Of a stretch of DNA of 64,000 nucleotides, positions 60,056 through 64,000 are shown piece by piece. Location of the stretch: contig PBFW01000077.1 in the NCBI GenBank assembly GCA_002719955.1, positions 1 to 64,000 on the forward strand. The letters are read 5' to 3'. A program made the position numbers and the translations under genes. The notes under the pieces were generated by a model that was given only the letters and a program-made list of their open reading frames with translations, was not told where the DNA came from and did no database searches. Positions within the stretch are counted from its first letter, which is position 1; every line of letters begins with the position of its first letter. The stretch is from Deltaproteobacteria bacterium. Lineage in GTDB: Bacteria; Myxococcota_A; UBA9160; UBA4427.

Positions 60056-60840
60056 CGATTCTCGACGAGATCCTCGACCACAAGCGCATCGAGCTCAATG
60101 CGGCACGTGGGGCCCGTGATCCGGAGAGGCTGGCGCGCGAGGCCGCGGCCTGCGACCGCGTACCGCTCGGATTTCGCGATGCCTTGCGCGAAACGTCGGG
60201 AGCTGCGGTGATTGCAGAGGTCAAACGCCGCTCTCCGAGCAAGGGCCTGATTCGGGAGGATTTCGACCCCGCCTGGATCGCGAGATGTTATGCGGAGGCA
60301 GGAGCGGCTTGTATCTCGGTGCTCACGGATGAAAAATTCTTCGGCGGATCCCTCGCGGACCTCGAGGCCGTTCGCGCCGCGGTGGATCGGCCGATCATCC
60401 GCAAGGATTTCGTGATTGATGCCTATCAGATCGATCAGGCGCGGCTCGCGGGAGCCGATGCCATACTCTTGATCGTGTCGGCGCTCGATGACCCCACTCT
60501 CAAGGGGCTCTTCGAATATGCGAAGGGGTTGGAACTCGATGTACTGGTCGAGGTGCACGACGAGCCGGAGCTGGAACGCGCGCGAGCGCTGCGCGCGGAT
60601 CTGATCGGTGTGAACAACCGCAACCTCAAGACCTTCGAGGTCGACCTCGGGACGACCGAACGTCTGGCTGCGAGACTGGCGGATCCCGAGGTGGTGCTCA
60701 TCGCCGAGAGCGGGATCGGCAGCGCCGCGGAGATCGTGCGGCTCGAGCGGGCGGGAGCCGCCGGTTTCCTGGTGGGAGAATCTCTGATGCGCCAACCTCA
60801 TCCGGGGAAGGCGCTCGAAGAGTTACGGAGGGCGACGTGA
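60052..60840 (+). CDS. trpC: Indole-3-glycerol phosphate synthase
   Basis: The 262-residue TIM barrel converts CdRP to indoleglycerol phosphate. Catalytic residues appear in 'VIAEVKRRSPSKGLIRED', 'IIRKDFVIDAYQIDQARLAG', 'LVEVHDEPELERA', 'GVNNRNLKTFEVDL' and 'LIAESGIG'. It is a stand-alone TrpC, not fused to TrpF. ATG 60052 and the 3' TGA each overlap the neighbouring gene by 4 bases. Confidence 0.96.
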   Translation: MTILDEILDHKRIELNAARGARDPERLAREAAACDRVPLGFRDALRETSGAAVIAEVKRRSPSKGLIREDFDPAWIARCYAEAGAACISVLTDEKFFGGSLADLEAVRAAVDRPIIRKDFVIDAYQIDQARLAGADAILLIVSALDDPTLKGLFEYAKGLELDVLVEVHDEPELERARALRADLIGVNNRNLKTFEVDLGTTERLAARLADPEVVLIAESGIGSAAEIVRLERAGAAGFLVGESLMRQPHPGKALEELRRAT

Positions 60841-61499
60841 CCGGAAGCGTGCGGATCAAAATCTGCGGTGTGAGGACTCCCGAGGATGCGCTCACCGCCG
60901 TGGAGGCGGGGGCCGATCTGATCGGGATCAATTTCGTGGAAGGCTCGCTGAGGGAGGTCGATACCGGTCAGGCGCTCGAGATTTGCGAGGCGCTCGAGGG
61001 CCACGACGTCGAGCGTGTCGCGCTCTTTTGCAATGCGAGGTGGGACAAGATCGATCCGATCCTGCAGCGGGTTCCCTTCGAACGTGTGCAATTCCACGGT
61101 GATGAAACCGAAGAGGAACTCGAAGCGATCGACCTCCCGACGATCAAAGCGATTCGCGGTGCCGACCACGAGGCGGCGGAGACCTATCCGGGCTCGATTC
61201 TTCTCCTGGACCATCCTCACGGGGGTGGGGGGCAGGGCCAGGCTTGGGATTGGAGCGAAGCCGAGGATCTGATCGCCCATGGGCACGACGTGATCATCGC
61301 GGGTGGACTCACACCGGAAAATGTGGCCGAAGCGCTCGCGGATGTCGGTGATATTCCGCCCTGGGGCGTCGATGTTGCGACCGGCGTAGAGAACGACGAT
61401 CGATACAAGGATCCGGCGAAGATGCGCGCCTTCGTCGAGGCGATTCGCCGCCGTAAAGAGGCCGTCGAGGTGGAAAAAGAGTCAGGAGAAGGTGCTTGA
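60837..61499 (+). CDS. trpF: Phosphoribosylanthranilate isomerase
   Basis: The 220-residue TIM barrel performs the Amadori step before TrpC. '[20 protein letters not shown]' contains the catalytic Cys. '[11 protein letters not shown]', '[20 protein letters not shown]' and '[15 protein letters not shown]' follow; '[10 protein letters not shown]' replaces the usual DVSSGVE, with the catalytic Asp kept and Ser changed to Ala. GTG 60837 overlaps the trpC stop. A charged C-terminal tail extends beyond the barrel. Confidence 0.95.
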   Translation: MTGSVRIKICGVRTPEDALTAVEAGADLIGINFVEGSLREVDTGQALEICEALEGHDVERVALFCNARWDKIDPILQRVPFERVQFHGDETEEELEAIDLPTIKAIRGADHEAAETYPGSILLLDHPHGGGGQGQAWDWSEAEDLIAHGHDVIIAGGLTPENVAEALADVGDIPPWGVDVATGVENDDRYKDPAKMRAFVEAIRRRKEAVEVEKESGEGA

Positions 61500-62701
61500 A
61501 GAGTGAGGCGGACGAACGGGGAATGTTTGGCGCCTATGGAGGCCGCTTCGTTCCGGAGATGCTGATCAGCGCGCTCGACGAGTTGCTCGACGCGTCTGAG
61601 CGGATACTCGCGGAGCCCCGCTTCCAGAAGGAACTCGATGATCTCTTGCGGGATTATGCCGGTCGCCCGACACCGCTCACGAAAGCCTCTCGACTGACGC
61701 AGCAGGTCGGTGGCGCGAAGATCTATCTCAAGCGCGAAGACCTCGCTCATACCGGAGCGCACAAGATCAACAATGTGCTCGGGCAGGCGCTCCTCGCCCG
61801 TCATATGGGCAAGAAACGGGTCATCGCGGAGACGGGCGCGGGACAGCACGGTGTCGCGTCTGCGACGGCAGCGGCGCTGCTCGGCCTAGAATGCGACGTC
61901 TATATGGGCGCCGAGGATATGCGGCGTCAGGCGTTGAACGTGTTTCGGATGGAGCTGCTGGGAGCGAAATGCATCGCCGTGGAGAGCGGCTCTCGGACCC
62001 TCAAGGACGCGATCAACGAGGCGATGCGAGACTGGGTCACGAACGTCGAGCATACCTACTACCTGATCGGTTCCGTGATGGGACCGCATCCCTACCCGAC
62101 GATGGTCCGGGATTTTCAGCGGGTGATCGGCCTCGAGGCGCGCGAGCAGATCCAGAAGGTGGAGGGACGGCTGCCCGATGCGTTGGTCGCCTGTGTCGGC
62201 GGCGGGTCGAACGCAATCGGGCTTTTTCATCCCTTCGTCGAAGACGATGATGTTCGCATGATCGGGGTCGAGCCGGGAGGCGAGGGCGTGGGCTCCGGCC
62301 GCCATGGCGCCACGATCACCGCAGGTGTTCCGGGGATCTTCCACGGCAAGCGCACGCTCGTGCTCTCAGATGATGATGGGCAGATCTTCCCGGCGCATTC
62401 GATTTCGGCGGGGCTCGATTATCCCGGCGTCGGGCCCGAACACGCCTATCTCAACGAGGTCGGTCGCGCAGAGTACGTGGTGGCCACCGATGAGGAAGCG
62501 CTGGCCGCTTTCCAGACCCTGTCGCGCAGTGAGGGCATCATTCCCGCGCTCGAGAGTTCCCACGCGATCGCCCATGCGATGAAGCTCGCGAAGACGATGC
62601 CGCGGGACGCGATCGTCGTGGTGAATCTGTCGGGTCGCGGGGATAAAGATGTCGACGAAGTGCGGAAGATCCTGGCCTCGCGAGAGAGTGGGGCGCAGTG
62701 A
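61496..62701 (+). CDS. trpB: Tryptophan synthase beta chain
   Basis: The 401-residue PLP enzyme makes tryptophan from indole and serine. It opens '[20 protein letters not shown]'; the PLP Lys90 is in '[20 protein letters not shown]', the phosphate loop is '[16 protein letters not shown]', and '[19 protein letters not shown]' is the TrpB1-type signature. The start is TTG 61496, overlapping the trpF stop. trpA starts on its last base. Confidence 0.97.
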   Translation: MKSEADERGMFGAYGGRFVPEMLISALDELLDASERILAEPRFQKELDDLLRDYAGRPTPLTKASRLTQQVGGAKIYLKREDLAHTGAHKINNVLGQALLARHMGKKRVIAETGAGQHGVASATAAALLGLECDVYMGAEDMRRQALNVFRMELLGAKCIAVESGSRTLKDAINEAMRDWVTNVEHTYYLIGSVMGPHPYPTMVRDFQRVIGLEAREQIQKVEGRLPDALVACVGGGSNAIGLFHPFVEDDDVRMIGVEPGGEGVGSGRHGATITAGVPGIFHGKRTLVLSDDDGQIFPAHSISAGLDYPGVGPEHAYLNEVGRAEYVVATDEEALAAFQTLSRSEGIIPALESSHAIAHAMKLAKTMPRDAIVVVNLSGRGDKDVDEVRKILASRESGAQ

Positions 62702-63513
62702 TGACCGCCGATACGACAAATCGAATCGATGCCTGCTTCGCCGCTCTACGAGAAAGGGGCGAAACCGCACTCATCCCCTTTCTGACAGCGGGGGACCCCG
62801 ACCTCGAAACGACGGAGGCGCTGGTTCTGGCCATGGCCGAAGCTGGCGCGGATCTGATCGAGTTGGGCGTTCCCTTCTCCGATCCGACCGCGGAGGGCCC
62901 CACGATTCAACGCTCGAGCAGCCGTGCACTCGAAAAGGGCACGACTCTGCGATCGATCCTGCAGCTCGTCGCCCGACTCCGGACGCAGATCGATCTGCCG
63001 CTCGTGCTGATGGGCTATGCGAACCCGCTGCACGCGATGGGAGCGGAGACCTTTGCGAAGTCGGCGAGCAAAGTCGGTGTCGATGGCATCATCATTCCCG
63101 ATCTCACGCCCGAAGATGGCGCCCGTTACCTGGATCCGAGTCGGAATGCGGGGATTCATCCGATCCTGCTCGCCGCGCCGACCACTCGCCCCGATCGGCT
63201 CGAGATGCTCGTGCGAGAGACCCGTGGCTTTCTCTACTACGTCTCGCTTCAGGGCGTGACGGGCGCGCGGGCTGATCTCGCCCAGGGGATCGAGGACAAG
63301 GTCAGGAGCGCGAAGGCGCTCGGGGAGATCCCCGTCTGTGTCGGGTTCGGCGTTGGGATGCCGGAGCAGGCCGCCGCGATCGGCGCCTATGCCGATGGCG
63401 TCGTCATCGGGAGCGCGATCGTCGACCGCATCGAGGCGGCGGGCTCCAGGGCCTCCGCGGTCGAGGACGTAGCCCGCTTCATCGAGCAGCTGAAGGCGCC
63501 GCTGCGCAAATAG
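62701..63513 (+). CDS. trpA: Tryptophan synthase alpha chain
   Basis: The 270-residue TIM barrel splits indoleglycerol phosphate and channels indole to TrpB. Visible are 'LIPFLTAGDPDLETTEALV', 'LIELGVPFSDPTAEGPTIQR' (catalytic Glu and Asp), 'GVDGIIIPDLTPEDGA' and 'VGFGVGMPEQAAAIGAYADG'. ATG 62701 shares its first base with the trpB stop (TGATG); GTG 62698 is a possible earlier start. The last gene of the operon. Confidence 0.96.
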   Translation: MTADTTNRIDACFAALRERGETALIPFLTAGDPDLETTEALVLAMAEAGADLIELGVPFSDPTAEGPTIQRSSSRALEKGTTLRSILQLVARLRTQIDLPLVLMGYANPLHAMGAETFAKSASKVGVDGIIIPDLTPEDGARYLDPSRNAGIHPILLAAPTTRPDRLEMLVRETRGFLYYVSLQGVTGARADLAQGIEDKVRSAKALGEIPVCVGFGVGMPEQAAAIGAYADGVVIGSAIVDRIEAAGSRASAVEDVARFIEQLKAPLRK

Positions 63514-63641
63514 GGCGCGGTCCGGGCGGGCGCTCTGGCGCAGGCGAGCGCCGCAGCCCCGCCGGCCGAGCGCTCCGCTCCCCATCTCGATCCGGTGGCG
63601 CAGGGAGATCGCGCCAGCGGGGTGGTACGCGGAACCCGGCG

Positions 63642-64000
63642 TCAGTGGGCGGCCGAGTTCGTCAGTCGCTCGAAGAGGGCGACGACCTGGGTCCGCGTGT
63701 CCTCGAGGGTTCCCGAATTGTCGATCACGTGATCGGCCATCTCGCGTTTTTCGTCGATCGGGAGCTGGGCGGCAACTCGGCGCTCCGCCTCGGCGGCCTC
63801 GCAGTCGTCCCGTGACATCGTTCGTTCGATCTGGACCTCGCGGCTGACCCAGATGCAGAGCGTCTCGTCGAAATCCATGATGGCTCCGCTACCGCGTCCG
63901 CTGACACGGCCCTCGAAGAGCAGGGGGATATCCAGCACGACCAGGCGATCGTTCGCATCGACGGCCGCCTTGGCCCGCCGCATCATCTCGGCGATCACCG
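63642..64000 (-). CDS. coaE: Dephospho-CoA kinase, C-terminal part
   Basis: The minus-strand frame is open to the right edge, so the N-terminus with the P-loop is outside the window. The seen 119 residues include 'DRLVVLDIPLLFEGRVSG', 'CIWVSREVQIERTMSRDDCE' and 'RVAAQLPIDEKREMADHVID', all typical of CoaE, which phosphorylates dephospho-CoA in the last step of coenzyme A synthesis. An insert 'RVSGRGSGAIMDFDETL' slightly lengthens the loop after 'LLFE'. It is convergent with the trp operon. Confidence 0.9.
   Translation of the reverse strand, partial: VIAEMMRRAKAAVDANDRLVVLDIPLLFEGRVSGRGSGAIMDFDETLCIWVSREVQIERTMSRDDCEAAEAERRVAAQLPIDEKREMADHVIDNSGTLEDTRTQVVALFERLTNSAAH

Noticed and set aside
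63529-63552. Hairpin GGCGCTC...GAGCGCC after trpA as a terminator
   Set aside because: The stem is real but the loop is 10 bases and no T-tract follows; intrinsic termination cannot be claimed.
1-64000. CRISPR arrays, rRNA genes, replication origin
   Set aside because: No regularly spaced repeats, no rRNA-like conserved stretches and no DnaA-box cluster were noticed.

Overview
The window is GC-rich and gene-dense, and it comes from a Gram-negative bacterium. An LptD outer-membrane protein, an LpxL-like acyltransferase, an AsmA-like protein, a degraded PEP-CTERM protein, two cytochrome P450s, a luciferase-like oxidoreductase, and many SDR, enoyl-CoA hydratase and amidohydrolase genes point to an uncultured deltaproteobacterial-type lineage (Myxococcota, Desulfobacterota or Binatota-like). 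That placement is inference; no rRNA gene is present.

Region 1 (1-12.5 kb) mixes intact catabolic genes with decayed DNA. It opens with the end of a beta-propeller protein, a retropepsin-like protein and an amidohydrolase. Then comes 2.4-7.4 kb of debris: a TauD remnant, two direct copies of a tRNA-Arg 3'-half 3.2 kb apart, a phosphotransferase and an SDR between the copies, two transposase remnants and the tail of a DUF3604 gene. An Old Yellow Enzyme-type reductase follows. Next is a minus-strand cluster of a 26-residue membrane peptide, an EXPERA-domain protein and a P450, then more IS3 debris and an SDR.

Region 2 (12.5-32 kb) is accessory and lipid-oriented. It holds an AsmA-like protein, small SnoaL-fold proteins, an LpxL-like acyltransferase, a frameshifted FG-GAP/PEP-CTERM pseudogene, and a CYP125-like P450. 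It continues with an HMG-CoA-lyase-like aldolase, a minus-strand operon (enoyl-CoA hydratase, IpdF-like SDR, DHRS1-like SDR), a PhyH dioxygenase, a second hydratase, an acyl-CoA synthetase, a beta-lactamase-fold protein, an SDR, an EamA permease and an LLM oxidoreductase. The P450, IpdF-like SDR, hydratases and CoA ligase together suggest breakdown of sterol or polycyclic isoprenoid compounds through CoA thioesters. Two orphan amidohydrolase N-termini here look like scars of gene loss.

Region 3 (32-56.8 kb) is largely housekeeping and signalling. It includes SerB, MFS and Na+/solute symporters, a DUF3604 lipoprotein, sirtuin plus AcoX-like NAD-kinase-fold protein, GreB, QueG, GDPD, Dcd, Dtd, CcdA/TlpA, a Crp-like regulator and LptD. 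It carries three different cyclic-nucleotide-binding proteins: a Ser/Thr kinase fusion, a PilZ fusion and a Crp type. A 57-residue peptide at 45359-45532 resembles PqqA-type RiPP precursors.

Region 4 (56.9-63.5 kb) is a complete trpEGDCFBA operon whose genes nearly all overlap. The start of a convergent coaE lies at the right edge.

The best candidates for something undescribed are the orphan PqqA-like peptide, the micropeptide/EXPERA/P450 cluster, and the tRNA-fragment repeats with their inverted T-arm junction.
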